Source of the DNA: Phalacrocorax aristotelis
Taxonomy: Eukaryota; Chordata; Aves; Suliformes; Phalacrocoracidae
NCBI RefSeq assembly: GCF_949628215.1
Contig: NC_134278.1
Coordinates: forward strand, 38,086,115-38,150,114
Direction: 5' to 3'
Length of the DNA: 64,000 nt
The stretch's first letter is position 1. Every line of letters begins with the position of its first letter. A model generated the notes under the pieces. That model had not been told where the DNA came from, did not search any database, and was given only the letters and a program-made list of their open reading frames with translations. Shown here in pieces: positions 23,072 through 37,632 of this stretch. The translations under genes were made by a program, and so were the position numbers.

Positions 23072-26047
23072 CAGCATTTGCCCCCGGACGAAGGAGTGTT
23101 AGGGTCACCTCCTGAGCAGGATTTTTCAGGACTGGGGCTGTAGTCGGACACAGGAGACGGCGGAGGCGCCAGCAAGCCTCTCCTCTCCTTCGTGCCAGGC
23201 AGGTGGCCATCCCACCCTGTAAGGCGCAGGACCCTGGCAAACCCCTCTTCTCTAGTTCACCTGCATGAGAATTAGCCGTGCTCTCAGGTTCAGTTGTATT
23301 TTCACTCAGGTACTGTTGTGTTTTAGCCCATATTGGCTCATGGGATCTAAATGCAATTAAAATGAACTATACAAGATCCAGGTATTTGTAATCATATGGC
23401 AGCCAAGAATAAGTCCTTTTTTTTTTTTTCTAGAAGAGGCCACATTTTTCACTGGCATGTAGGACAGTTCAAAGCTTCAGTCTTTCTACCCACACAGGAA
23501 AGCCAAACCCCAATGTTTCATGACTCGTGCATTCATGCAATCCGAGTTGCTTATGACTGATAAGATTTTATGCTGATTTTACTTTTCCAAGTTTTGTTTA
23601 TCCTACAATGCATTAAGTTCATGTGGTAATACTCCAGTGGTTTTCAGCATTCTGCCTTTTATTCAGGAGAGCTTGAGAAACTCATCATTTCAGATTTAAA
23701 CAAGCTGTCCTGCTTTTGGAATGGCGGACCACAGTGTGAAAACACACAATGTGAACTAACAGGAATTGGGTTCCTGTTCACTCAGACAGAATTGGTTTCA
23801 TGGATTCAAAGCCATAATTTAGTTTCACCTACGACAAAACAAAACCCATTTCACCAAGTACTTTCGCTATCAAGACTATGACTCCTGATGGAGTCAGGGC
23901 ACCTTTCAGTCCCAATTAAAGTCTATAAATGGTGGAAATTAACTGGATTACTACAGAAAATTTGTTCCATTACGTAATTACCCTCACTGTTAAAACTGTG
24001 CATAATGTCCCTAGTCGGAGGGCATGTTTGCACAGAACGGGAGGGTTTGCACTGAATTTAGTTGATGTACACTGAAATGACCTGAAAATTCCCAGGATGC
24101 AATTCTTAGCAACTATCAAAAAGTGAGATATACACATTCAATGCTCCTCCTGTTTAAAACTGCTTGTTGAAGTGATACTTATAAACGTCTGGGCAGGGGC
24201 ACAATGTAAATTCCTCAGCTGGCATCCCCCACTGCTTTGCTTCTCACCCAAGACTACTGAAGATAACGGGTTGCTGTGAAAGAAGGTTACCTACCTCTAG
24301 CTGCTCCCAGGGAGGCAAAATGGGTTCGTTTACAGCTGTACATATATCAACAGCAAATACATAACCGTTATACATACTATTTTTGTCACCTAGAGTTGCA
24401 TGGATGCTCTGAGCCTTTGGCATAGAGGAAAAGAATCAAAGTGCCTTGAACATGAAAGAATGAAATCCAACATTTTAGGGCTGTGCAAGTGGAGACACAG
24501 TCAAAACACTGTGCAGCAACGGACCGAAAGGATGTGAGAGCCCTCTTCCAAGGAAGCAAAGAGCTGGAAGGTACCACAGTCCATTTATGCATATTAGGAG
24601 AGTTAAACAGGGTTCTGATGGCCCCAGTATGCCACCATTTGAAAATCACAGTTTGTGTTAGACATCTTAGCAAGCAATAACTTTTCTGGTGGCCATGGGA
24701 TGCCACCATGCTGGGCCGATGTGCACCGCTATCCTACCTGAATCCTGGTGCTGCCTTGGCATTCCCAAATTGCAAGAAGTCAACAGGGATCTGCTCTTAA
24801 TCTTAATCTGCTTTGTATGATTCTCAGCCTCCAGCCAAACTGTCACCCAAAAAATAAGAGGTCACCCCTTTCTTTTCTGTTTCCTCAGTCCTTTCTTTTT
24901 TCCCCACCTCAGATCATTTCCAGCTGTCCATGTGCTAACCTGGTTCCGAACCACACTGCTGTCACGAACAAGAATGCAGTGATGTACTTTGCCAAAACAA
25001 CACAACACTCCTTTTTCTTTTGTGGGTGTCCTCTTCCTGCATGGGAAACCCTGCACCTCTACACCCTGAGCTGCGTTGGTATGCTAGATTCAAAGAGCAA
25101 AATACTGTCAGAGCAGAGCATTTAGTCAGAGTATGGCAAAAAAAGGGACTAGACAATTTATCAACTACATTTCAAAGCAAAAGTAGGGTACTTTGCAAAA
25201 ACCCTTTTTTTCCCTAGTTAGAAAGAGAGAGTGTGTCATGAGTGCAAAAAAAAAGTAAGGCTTTTTTGCCCATGCAAGTTTTATCTCCAGATTATGCAGA
25301 TTGGTACCTGAAGCATCTTATTATGTTGCAGTATGTCCTGCCTCCACCTCACTGGGAAGGGCAGAGAGCCACTTACTGATGACAAGAAGACTCCAATTTG
25401 TGCTGCCACTGCTCTCACTGAGACCCCGCAGGATCCCAAACAGAGCCAGCTGCATCAAGGGCCATCACCTCTCACAGCTGCAAGTTACCACTAGTCTTCA
25501 TGCGAGGCAAGGCAGGGACCTTGGGGCTCCAGCTCTTCCTGAGCATCACCCAAGCATTGCCAGGGCTGTTTACTTCTGGGAGGGATGGGCAGCTGCACGG
25601 AGCAGCTGCAACCCAGTTTTAGCTCAGGGAGCACTACAAACTCTTGATGCACAGGGAGGAGAGCTGTCACTTCCCTGAGGAGCAGTTGCCAGAGCAGAGC
25701 AATCTTCACTGAGCTCTGCCACTGAGGCCTGGGTCTCGCTACTTTTGAAGACCTCAGAAATCAACAAGACCTAGGTAGGAGTCAGGAGCCTTTTTCTGAC
25801 TGGGAAAGTGCTGCCCCAGCTCCTGCTCCCAGCTCCCGCTGAATTTGGAGCTTAGTTGCTGCCCCCCCTTTTCAAGATGCAGAAGCAGCCTCTTCTTCAG
25901 AGCAGCAGCTTCGTCTCTCCAGTCCTGCTGAGCTCAGCAGTAGCCCAGCTGAGTTCTGAACTATAAGCTGGCTTTGTCCTCGGACGAAAATAGTAAGACA
26001 TGAATAACATCAGCACTGAAATAAGGGCAACTGTTGCATTTCTGTTC

Positions 26048-26070
26048 TTTTTTTTTTTTTTTTTTTTTTT
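26048..26070. repeat. T23 homopolymer
   Basis: Twenty-three consecutive T residues on the plus strand. Read from the minus strand it is an A tail, but no retrocopy was recognised beside it. Confidence 0.9.
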
Positions 26071-29000
26071 AATGTGAAGCCCTCACAAGGCTGAAGGGGC
26101 AGAGACTAGACGTCTAAGTGCAAAAATGGTCCCTTAGCCACAGCATACATGGCCGTTTTAGCTCTCACTTGTTCCTGGACAGGCTCCCCGAGCATGCAAA
26201 GTTTCAGGTGGACTCTGCTAAGAAATAAGGAGGAGGCATCCCAAAGTGTAACCTCAGCCTGCCACTGGGATTGTGGGAAGGAGCTGAACTGGGAATGGAG
26301 CCGTTCTTTCCAGCTCCATTGTTTAAGTGTTCCCCATCACAGTGGAAATCTTCTAAGACAGCTCATCTGAGCCAAAATACGGAGAAGAGTTTGTGAAATT
26401 TCATCCTTTTGAAATTAGAGCCCTGAGCCTGCCTCCTACTCATACCCAAACCTAATCTTATCCTGAGCAAGAGCCTCAGCTCCCTCCCAGTCCAGATTTG
26501 GACACCATCTCCTCCTCAAGTTTTTCCCTGACATTAAGAAATTTCATTGTTGTTGTATTACTGTGTATCTGAAAGTGCAAATGGGTGTCATAGTCCTATG
26601 AGGTGACCTGGTAAATGAAATCAAAGTGAATGGCACACTAAATTATTAGTCCATTTCTTGTTCCTCTGCTGAGGACCAGTCTTGCTTTTTGAAATTAACC
26701 ACCAGAGGTTCTTATTTATCAGCATAACGTTTCTTTCATTTGCCACTGAATTCCAAATAGTGCTTTGTCCAGCAGTCCTGTGGTCCTAACACACAGCTTC
26801 AAAGACCGTTTTATATTCCACATGACAAATGATGCTACCATTCCTACCAGAATAACAGAGGAAGGATTTTGGCGCTAGATATATAGAATTTTATGATGAG
26901 ACAATCTGTGCTTTTCCACAGAAGACCTCACAATGCTGGATTATTCCTTGAGGTGGTGCACAGAAGTCCTCTGTTCAAGGGGGTGGATTTCCCATCAGTC
27001 TCTTCCTAACAGTCCCAGGATATCCTTCTGGTAGGGGACCTGTGTCTCTGTCCAGGTCACTGATGAGGCAGCTGCTTATGAAAAAGCTTCCTGTGTTAGA
27101 TATTGCTCCACCAGCCGTCCAACATGGTATTTCACAGCAAGGAAGGAGCGGTGCATTATACCTTTTTTGCTGATTGCATCACACTGTGTGCCCACTTGAG
27201 GCAGGTAATACATTTCTATCCTTTTAGGATGGCAAGTATCCACTGCATAATTTACAGCACTTTATTGCTCTGAAAAACTGTACCTTAATTGCTGTCAAAT
27301 TGCACATGCCCAATACATGTTTTCTTTCCATGCATCATTCCAGCATCTGTCTCAGATTATATCACCTGTGTAAGTAAACCAGTAACATTTTTAAAGCAGC
27401 TGATCCCCTGCAGGAAAAGTGACTTCATTTTCCTCTTAATTGAAGTGCACAGCTTTTCATCACTCACTACCTCCCTTACCTAAATTTCAGTCTTGCAGAA
27501 ACGTAGCATTTTATTACAAACCATGCTCACCCCAGATGTGCCCAGAGACCAAACGAGCCCCAAGCCCTGGTGTCCCAGCCCCTGTGAAGGGCCATAGGCA
27601 TCCCCCATCAAATCCCCATTGACCTCATGGCAAGTCAGACAGAAAACCCAAAGCAAGGCAGCAGAGCAGGTAAGCAGGCAGACAGAGGAAGAAGCCCCAA
27701 GGCTCAGGAGAGCGGGCTGACCAAAGAGGCAGTCACCAAGAACGGAGGAAACCCAGATTTAACTGAGGAAAATGCCAAGGCCATTTCTGCTTTGACAGCG
27801 GCTGCAACCGCTCTGCCAGCTTTAGTCTCTGGCTGCCTCCTCCTACATTTTCTCTCCCATGGGCGATGTGCCGGGAACTGGGAGGGAAGTGCCAGGAGGC
27901 TTCTTGCAGCGCTTCCAGCAGCTACTCTACTTGATGATAGTTGCCTCCAATTGCTTATGTGATCATGTACTAAAAGCACAGGATTATCACATGTCTTTCA
28001 AAACACCACACCTGGCAAATGCACAAAACTAGGGATGAGCAAAACTGCTCTCTGCTAATGACAGCATGGAAGTAGTGGGTCAAAAAACAGCCTGGGAATT
28101 ATTTCGCCATTTTGCCTCTAGTAAATTGTAATCCTGAGCTGATTTGTTTTTAAGGAGTTCTGGCATTCCTCCAAAAGGCTGCATTTTCCAGAGATGAGCT
28201 ATCCATTTCCTCTGGTCTTTTCAACATGGCTGCAGCTGAACTTTTAAGCCAGATCATTCCAATTTGCCAGGCATTAGATTATTGCTGGTGTGCAAAATGA
28301 GGCAGAGAATTAAAAATAACCATGTCCGTAGATGTGAAGTCTGTTCGTTTAAGGCTTAGCTAGAGGTTTATATGTCATTTGCAAGTACTTGAGCCCCAGA
28401 ATAGGCTGTTCAGTAAGCCTGTGCTGTAGGGAGCCACGCAGTACGGGTCTGACTGCTTTGCTTTTCACAGGCCAGCTTAGGATACAGAAGCATGAAAAAA
28501 CACCCAGGCACCATTTTAGAACTGAATAGGCCAGTGCTTTAACTGCACGTGATGAAATGATGAAAGCCGGTAGTGTACTTGGATATACTTAGCTCAGCTT
28601 AGCTCAAAGTAATTGTATTGTGCACGTGTTAGGCTGTATCATACAGTGCAGCACAGCAAACCCGTGGTCCACAAAGGCAGAAGTGATTGAATCCAGCCAC
28701 GTAGAAAAGATGCAGGTGAAATTTCAAAAATATAATTTCCTATTGGCTTACTTATTTTTGCAAAATGCATTTTTTTTAAACATGAGCATTTCTGGCTAAG
28801 GAATTAGTTAAGAAAGGAGAGATCTTTAGTCAGACATCCAAGAGGAAGAAAGCAAAGTTCCAGGGTAAAAAACCAGCATGTCTTTCCTTCCAAAACTTAT
28901 CATTTTTAACAGGAAAACAATTTGAATCTCAAATTATTCCTTACTTTTTTCCAGAATATATGTGATTCTTCCCTTTTATTGCTCGACAAATCCCATACAT

Positions 29001-32000
29001 TTAAATGCAGTCTATAATCTTTCTGTACCTACTAATGAGTAAGAGGTTTGCAGCCCTCAGACGCAGACCAGACATACTACAATCACACAGCAGCAGAAGC
29101 TGCTCAGGCATCCTAAGCCCTTCTTATTCATCGTCTCTTTTTCTTGTGTATATGTTTTTATTTCTACATTTCTGTAGTCTTTCGGTGCAAATTTAGTGCA
29201 GAAGGAGATTTACTTCATAGATCTTTTGTGCTATTGAGAAGTGGCTCTTTAGTTTTGGACACTTTAGAATACATTAGCGATTCATCACAAGGCATGTGTA
29301 ATTTAATGTACCATTTTGCATTCAGATATCTGTAGCTTTTCTTTACATTAAAAGAATTGCTACTGTATGGTCAGCCTGCTGCCAACCCAGTTAAAGAGAT
29401 CTTAATTGCCTTTTGCTTTCAATTATACCTACCTGTGACCTGAGCCTGGCATGTGCCTGGAGCCTGTGGTCACTCTAGCAGGCAGTGGTCCTTTAAAGGA
29501 GCAATGAAAGATGTTTAGCTGTAGAAACAGTTTTTAGGGGAGCTGATGCCCTAACTTAGTCTTTCTTACTTAACAATTGCCCCTTTTGTTCCTCTTGCTG
29601 GCTAATGTACGTCTTCTTTTGGTGGCTGAGATGCCCAGAGTGTTAAAACTAAGCTTCTTACTTACCCCAAATTGTACAGTTACCATTAAATGTCTGGTAG
29701 TTTTTCCCCCACTACATCTGAAATATCCACAAAGGATTTGCTATTCTGATACTAAGGAGAGGCACAAACCGCAAGTGGTTGGGTTCGTTGATGGTATTCA
29801 ACAGACAAAAATGTCTCAGTGCCCCTAGGGGAGGACCCAGGATTTCATAAACTTTCTGCATAGATTCTTTAATTTTTAAGGGCTTCCCCCAACCCTGGTC
29901 TTCCCCACCCTAAGCAGAGTGAACACCCATCTTTACAGCCCCTGCCTGTTCCCGCCATCATCCTGGAAGCAGCATCTACCCAACCTTTGTTCGAAGCCAG
30001 GTACCACAGCTGGGGTGGCCAGACACTGCTGGTCCTGTGGCACTAGCAGCTCCCGGCAGAAAAGCACACTGGATGGGGCAACATAGGAGCCACACAGGTG
30101 GGTTATTTCAAGCAGCTCGGGTGAAAATACATTGTTCAACAGCCCCCAGAACAGCTGATCTTGTTCTCCCATGCCAACGGCTGCCCTATTAAATGTGTAC
30201 TTTTCATAGACGTAGCTCTGCAAATTTCATGAAAAACGTAAACAGCAATAAAAATAAGGCCATTTATAAACACCTCCTTCTCCCTTGTCCTCTCCCTCCC
30301 TGCCCTGCTCCAAGGTTGTGCCTGTTGGCAGAGTGAACCCCATCTGTCACAGACTTTGTCCACTTCACTCCAGACTAAACAAGAAAGTACTAAAAGGCAT
30401 AATGGTGGTGAGCAGTTAAGTGCAAAAAGAAGAAGAAGAATTAAAAAAAAGCAGCTATAAACCTTTTGGTGCATATATAGCTCACCCAACATGGACTAGA
30501 ACCACCAAATATGTTTCTGCTGCCTGGTTTTCAGTTATTGAGCACCCTACCCTTTGTGTACTCACAGGTATTTTCCACAAGGGCCCATCTTCCATTATAT
30601 TTAACATAACCCATTCATTTCAAAACCTGACATAGAGAAGGCCCCTCTGAGGCCTCATACTTATAGCAAGCTGTGCAATCTCAGTATTAGCTATTTTGAT
30701 AGAGGCTTCCTGCCACACAGTGGGTTTCAGTTCTGTTGGGCCACTGCTATTCTGGAGTAAAATAAGGACCGTGTACGCAAATACACTGTTGGCTTCTTCT
30801 GTCTCTCACATCTGCAGTCACACCAACTGGGGGCTTGGGTTTCTGACAAGACACCTGGACTCTGGCATACCAAAATGCAGTGCCTTGCTGGGCAGGAAGA
30901 TTTGGGAGCTGTGTAATTTCAAAGCTATCTGGGTGCTGGAATAACTCCGGCCATTCATGTCATGGGAAAACACTGAAGAACAAGACGACATTTGTGTGCC
31001 GACCTCTTTTTCTGCTCTTCTACCTTTCTGCTCCTGTACTGTGTGTCAAAGTTGGATGGAGGGTTGTCACTCATAACAGTAATCTGGTGCCAATCCTGTA
31101 AAAACTTCCTTTTAACAGAGATAAGATAATGCAGTCTAACAGTTCTTCAACTAAATAGGATTAATTAGCAGAAAGCTGGCTGCTTAATTCACCACTGACC
31201 TGTAAAACCTGGTAAGAAGGAGGTCGCTGGACATAATAGAGCTATTTAGAAGCTTAGGTCAAACTCTAACAACAGAAAACATAATGTAAAGATCACTCTG
31301 ATATAATAAAATTCTGGAGTAAGAAAATATTGCTTATTAAGGAGAAATCTAATCTTTAAAATAGTGTGCTTTGTATACTCAAATGTGTATCCCTTCCAAA
31401 ACAAACAATTGCAACATCAAGCATTCAGTCGGTGGACACCAGACTTTGACATTCAAACCCAGCAAGCTTTCATATCCTTTCCCCCAAATTTTGTTATATA
31501 AAGCTCACTTTTTTGTGACCTTAAGATCTCACAGGATCTTCATATTATGAGAATATTGTTTCATGTTTCAGTGCATAAGAATCAGCACTTCTCTGTGCAT
31601 ATCCTGAGTTATTATCTTGTTTAAAGTCTGATTAAGGATCAGGAAAAATAAATAGTGTGCATATATTTCTATAGCTCCCCAAATTCCCTCCAGCTTCTAC
31701 CTACTTTTTTACTTGTTGCTTTTTTTTTTCTGACAGCAGCTGTTTGCAAATGGCAGTTTCTATTACTAATACACATATGCATCTGTATCATTTCTGCCAA
31801 AACAATGTTCCTGTTTTCCCCCAGGAATCTTTGATTTCTTCCCCAAAATTATTTCTTGTCTTTTCCCACATTAAGTCAGGAATATTGGGCAGGGTTTCAA
31901 TTGATTTACCTGTCATAGTGTACACCGTCTTCTGAAGAGTTCAGTCCAGAACCATTTAGACATCAGAAGTACCACCTGAAGCCACTCTCAGGAGCTACCT

Positions 32001-35000
32001 GGACCTATTTTAAAACCTTGTGGTCATGTGAAAACCAGACGCAACATCTGAGGTATGGAAGAGTCAAGAAATGTATCAATTTTGATGTACCAGGTCAATT
32101 TTGTGTTTCTGCTTCCAAAGCAGAGGGACAAATGGTTACCCCTTAGCTACCCATCTAGGAACAAAAAGGCTTTCCTCTTTAATTTTTCTTTTCCCTTTTT
32201 ATTATTCCCTCCATCTTCAAAGCCTTCATGTAGTAACTGGCTAGTGTCCCACCTTTGCTTGCCAAGGAAGCTTGAACATATTCCTTCAAATGGCCAAAAA
32301 GGTCGTTATGGTTTGAAAGAAAACATTTCTTCTACCCAGGAGCTCAGCACACCATGTCCCCATTTCTCCAGCCTGCTGCCAATACTGAGAAATGAGATCG
32401 CTTTTCAAGCCCACAGCTCAATAACGAACAGGTTTTTGTGTCTACTACAAAAGATCAGGAAGCCAGACCCACTTTTTTATTTAATACAAGGAGCCAGATT
32501 CTCAGCTGGTATAAGCTGAAGCAGCTCTACTGGTGTGAAGAAAAATATACTGATTAACACCTGCCAAAGTTCTGCTCTGCATATTATGTTTGCACAGTAA
32601 ATGGCATAAATCATGGAAACCGTACTTATTTTTTCCATTTTGAGACATTCCTCCTCCAGTTCACCCTGGGAAAAGATTTTTGCCTTTACTAAAGTGCTAA
32701 GGATTCAATTAAAAAAGAAGTAGGGCCAAAGTGCTTCCATAAAACTCAAAAACTTTTCTAGCACCATTCATCACAATTACCTCCACAGCCACAGAGACAG
32801 TGGGACGAATAGTTCCTCATCTAGAGTTTTTCTCTCCTGTCTAGTATTGCTTTAATACGTCCAAGCTGGATGTCTGTACGGAGGGAGGGATGCATGCACA
32901 CACACACACGATACGCTCTCCCTCACGTTATGCACTTCTCTTGGTCTCTCTGGTACACAGGACTCAGGCTACTGGAATTCCCATTAGTTCACTCTGTCCA
33001 AATGGCCAGATGATTCATTGGTAGAAAAGGAAAACATCTAAACTTTGCCCATCTTTTAGAGAACATTATTCATAAAGTGTTGCACATAGGAAAAAAAAAA
33101 AAAGCTACATGTTGCTGACTTTTATTGAATTAATCCATTTCCAGAATTACAGCGTAGGAACTGCATATCTGCACCTTTAAACAGGTAATGTCAAGGGTTA
33201 TTAGAGCTGAAAATTGACACTGCTTGTTACTCTCATATTGAACTGCAGATCTTCAGCAATCTGCTGCTCATACAGCATTTTGGGGTATGGAGGCAACTTT
33301 ACAAAAATGAATGCTACTTGGTGGTAAATTATTAATGCTTTGATTCATTTTTTTTTTAAAGTAGACATTCAAATCACTGCAACATTTGCAGTGAGTAAAC
33401 AAGTACTCCCACGCTGCGAGAGAAGATAGGAACATGTACAAGGTGATAGCACAGCTAGTTTACCTTGAACCTCAGATTAAATAAGTGTTTTTACTGTTTA
33501 ATAGATATCTGAGCTGGCAAAATGAGGGGAAAGAAGGGAAGGCAAGGCAAGGGAAATTTTGAGAAAGACTGAATAGTCTTTCCAGTCACTCCTGCCTGCT
33601 TGGGACAGAGGAAGAAGAAAGCAAAGACAGAAGGGGATTATCCTCATGTTGTTACAATTTGCCCACAAGCAGAGAAACCCCTTCCAACAAACAGTGTGTT
33701 GACATGGATACACTCCCAGGATTTCCAGTTTCTACACACATCCCTCTGTCATCCTAATAAGAAACCAAAACCAAACAAACTGGCAATGACAAGAAGTCTC
33801 ACTGTTCTAGATTAATCCTCCCCAGCATGCTCCAGTTGCTCTGGCTACAGCTGGATGAGCTTTAGTAGCCTCAGAGAAAATCCAGGCTATGCCAGATGTG
33901 AAACCAATCCTTGCTGAGAACCAAGAATTCAGAAGCAACTGAAGACTGACGACATGCTTAGTTCATGCAGCACCTCATGTTCAGACGGATTGCTTGCCTA
34001 ATTCCCCTGGCATCAGCAGGACTCAAACAGCTTAGTGATTTTGTCCATCCCAGCAAGTTCATCTATGACAATGTGGGCCTTGAACACTGAATTTCTGTCA
34101 TCCAAGGCAGCATTATGCCCCAAGCCACAGCCAGCACTGGTAAACTGGATCACCTAATGGGAGACCTTCTGCTGGTATCACCCAGACTCCTTGGACACTT
34201 CTCTTTGTCCTCAAACTGCTGTACAGGCTCCACAAAAGCACAGGTCCCTGTCCTTCCCTGGCACAGCCCATGCCTCACAGATGCCCTCTCAGTGCCCTGA
34301 GCAGGGATATCCATCCCCAGCTCCTCCCAGGCACTGTCATGGCATATATGTGGTAACTAAATATTCAATGTTCAAGAAGGCCTGGCGGGAAGTTTGGACC
34401 TCTGTGGTGGTTTAACTTCAGAGACACACACAGCCATTTGAAGGTCACTGCTCCAGCTCTTTCACATCCAGCTCTATTTTTTTTCTTTTCTTCCCCACTG
34501 CCCAGGAGATACTATGTTTGTCAGCTCTGTCAGCACCAAGGTTTTATTTTGCTGTTTTGTTCTTCCCCCTCGTTACCCAGTTCATCTGTTTTCCTCCTGC
34601 TGTTTCTTTGCCCTCATGAACTCAGGAGCCTGGAACTAACACTTATTTCAAAAGTGGTGGTACATCTATCAGCTGAAAGCAAGTTTTTTTCCCAAGCCTT
34701 GAACATCTGTCAGCAAACATTGCGTGGGAGTGCTTGTTTCCGTAACAGGTTGGGTGGAAAAACACAGCGGTGCTGCTCTCCCCCCCTCAGTCTTCCTCGG
34801 ATTTGATAAACTGGGACTGTCCTTCATCTAAGGCCTATAAAATGGGTAATAGGGATCTTTATCAAATTGAAATGAGGGGGAACATTTTAGGGCGTAGGCC
34901 CTACAGCTAACGAGATTGCAGGCAAAAAACAAACCACCAACCCTCATCTGTCTAGCTTAAAGGGCAGAAATTATTGCAGCAGGCTGCTACTATCAAATCT

Positions 35001-37602
35001 ACAAGACATAACCTCATTTATTAGTTATCATGTTGCCACTCATGAGAAAATGAATGAAAGTAAACAAAATCAAGTTTCAGAAGAGAAGTCCTGAAAATAG
35101 GTGTGTAATGTACCCCTCTGGGCATGTGCTGGCAGCTTGTAGGATCGGCTCTTGCCCAACACCTTGTACGTGAGAAACCCCAGTGATGAAAGATCCTCGA
35201 AACACACAAATCCTTAGCACGTCTGCTGACACGTGTCAGTCTTACTTTAGCCTTTTGTTTACTTGCCTTTCTAAATTAGAGATACAAGATGCAAACAAAT
35301 AAGCTGCAGAGGTTATTATACCCGGGAGAATAACAAAGACCCAATCCCTTGTGCAGGAGCAACCCTGGGTTTTAACTGTAAGGTATTTGGCTAAGTATAG
35401 TTTATTTAACCTCGAGGACCTTTCATGAAGGTGCTCTGTGTTCTGCTGCAGCAAAGGAAAAGTAAACATTGTTACTTTATTAAAACCATTTATTCTAGCA
35501 AGTGTCTTTCCTTAGGGTACAAATGACCCATACCCTCTAGGCATCGCTTCTTCTTGCACACGCACACTGAGTTTGCACTTGCACAGCCAAGTGTTTTGAT
35601 TTAAAAGAGAGATTTCCCCAAAATCCAGGGCCACTGTGGCAGGTCCACAGAGTACTCTGTGCCTGTTCCTCCCCACTTACAGATATGATCCAAAGCACGC
35701 TGTGTGTGACAGTGTGTGACTTTCCACCCACTCCGTTGGGCTTTAGATCAGGATAACTACACTTTGTCTCTTTTACTCCCTAGTGCATTCGGCACTAGCC
35801 CTACCCAAAATTGGAAATTCCTTGATACAGGCTGACTGGAGCTTGCGTGATCTTGGCTTAGAGCAGTCATCTTTGCCATGCCAATATTCAGCTTGTTCTG
35901 GTATGCTTAGTTTAATGGGGGAGCTTGCTGCTGATGGCATTTTTACTGATAAATGTTTGCTATCATGAGCAGTGTAATTCTCAGGACTTGGCTTCCTGAG
36001 CTACCAAAGTTCTGCTAATAGCAATTGCTGCTCCTCAAGGGCGCAACCAGACACGGGACTATGTGGAGACAGCAATGGGGAATGAGGGTGGCAGGGAAGG
36101 AAGGAGGGATGGCGGGGAGGGAAAGAATAATCTCAACCATGTTCATTCCTCTTCTTGCTTATTGTTTTCTGGACAGCTTTCACGTGGCTGGAGTTCTGTC
36201 ATACCAGTGAGGTCCACCCACTCTCACTGCTCTCTGTGTCCCAGTGCCAGAGAAGTGCTAGCATTAGTAGATGACGTATTTGTTTTGCATTACGTGTGCC
36301 ACAAATAATACAAAGACATGTTACCATGTTTTGGGACTCAGGCTGTCCATTTGCTGTTGCTTTTGTATGAGGAAGAAAACGAAAACAACAACAAATATGC
36401 AGAGGAAGCGTGCGACCGTTTCACCCATGTGCTGTGCCTGTGTGCCTCTTGCTCCCATTTTCCTGAACCAGAAAGCAGCAACCTTTGACTGGATTTCTGG
36501 TTTAGGTGCCAGATTAGACCTGTAGGCACTCAGGCTGTGCCTAGCATTGGCAAGTGCTGCTCCACCCCCGATGGAGGTTCAGGCACTTGCACAGCCAGCT
36601 TCTGGGGCAGTGTTAGCACCTTGGTGCTTGCACCTCTGAGCAGCACATTGCTGCTAGCTCTTAATGCCTTTTCCATCAAATTTTCTTAGCCTCCACATGT
36701 GATGGAGCAGAGTCAAATGCAGACCATATTTCCAGGCCAGGTCATTAATCCATTCCTTCCTTGGCCCAGTGAGGTATATATATAACGTTGTTACAGTATC
36801 TGTGTTTCCAAAACTTCTTTGCCATTGGTCTCCATGGTGAGTTTTCCAGCCAAGGTAGCACTCGGTTCCACGTGAGCAGTCCTTCAACCATCAGGCAGAG
36901 CTGTCCTCAATGGGAGCGAGTAGAGCCCTCTTCTACGCCTGTGTTCTCAACCTTTCCTCAGCAGGCAGAACAGAAAATGTGGCTTTGATTTTTTTTCCCA
37001 CAAAGTTTTAAATGCCAAAATAAATTCTAGGAAAAGTTAAATTTGTAAGGCTCTGAAAGGTTGATAAAGCTGCTGTCTCCCATCTTCTCCTCATCTCCAG
37101 AAAGGTGAGACCTGAATTTTTACATCAGATGCCAGAATCAATTTTATTCAGCAGAAATCCTTTGGCTGAGTGAAAAATGAAAAATCAGACAGTTTTCTGC
37201 ATGAGAAAAAGCGAATCATTGCTGCCTTTATTGCTCATTCCATTTATTAAAACTGCTGGGCCAAGATTTATTTTTAATGAACTCTGATCAGTCACAGCCA
37301 GTGATTTCACAATTTGTGTTAGTACTGTAGGCATTTGTTGCACTGCAAACAGCTCATTTGCTTATTTTCTGGAAGATTTTTTTTTCTGACTTGAAATTGG
37401 TCACACAGACCTCTATGGGATTTTTCAGGCTACATATTTTTGTTCCCATGGATAGAGGCCATATGTCAAAACCCTTTATTGTCACCAAAGACAAAAAAAA
37501 AAAAACCCTCATGCTTTTATTCTGCTAAGTCCTTTCCTTTTCTTTTCTTTTTTTATGTTTACTGTGCCTTGACATCCTGCCTCACTAAACCATACTTCAT
37601 CC

Positions 37603-37632
37603 TTCTGTTTTCTCTAATTCTGTTTTCTCTAA
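37603..37632. repeat. Perfect 15-bp tandem duplication
   Basis: The unit TTCTGTTTTCTCTAA occurs twice head to tail without mismatch. The lack of divergence suggests a recent slippage event. Confidence 0.9.

Noticed and set aside
27627..27962. A 111-codon plus-strand frame with an Ala/Leu-rich end
   Set aside because: It has a mirrored minus-strand frame (27704-27979) of similar composition and no domain.
32055..32519. A 154-codon plus-strand open frame
   Set aside because: Ser/Phe/Leu-rich chance frame in AT-rich DNA, with no splice or promoter context.
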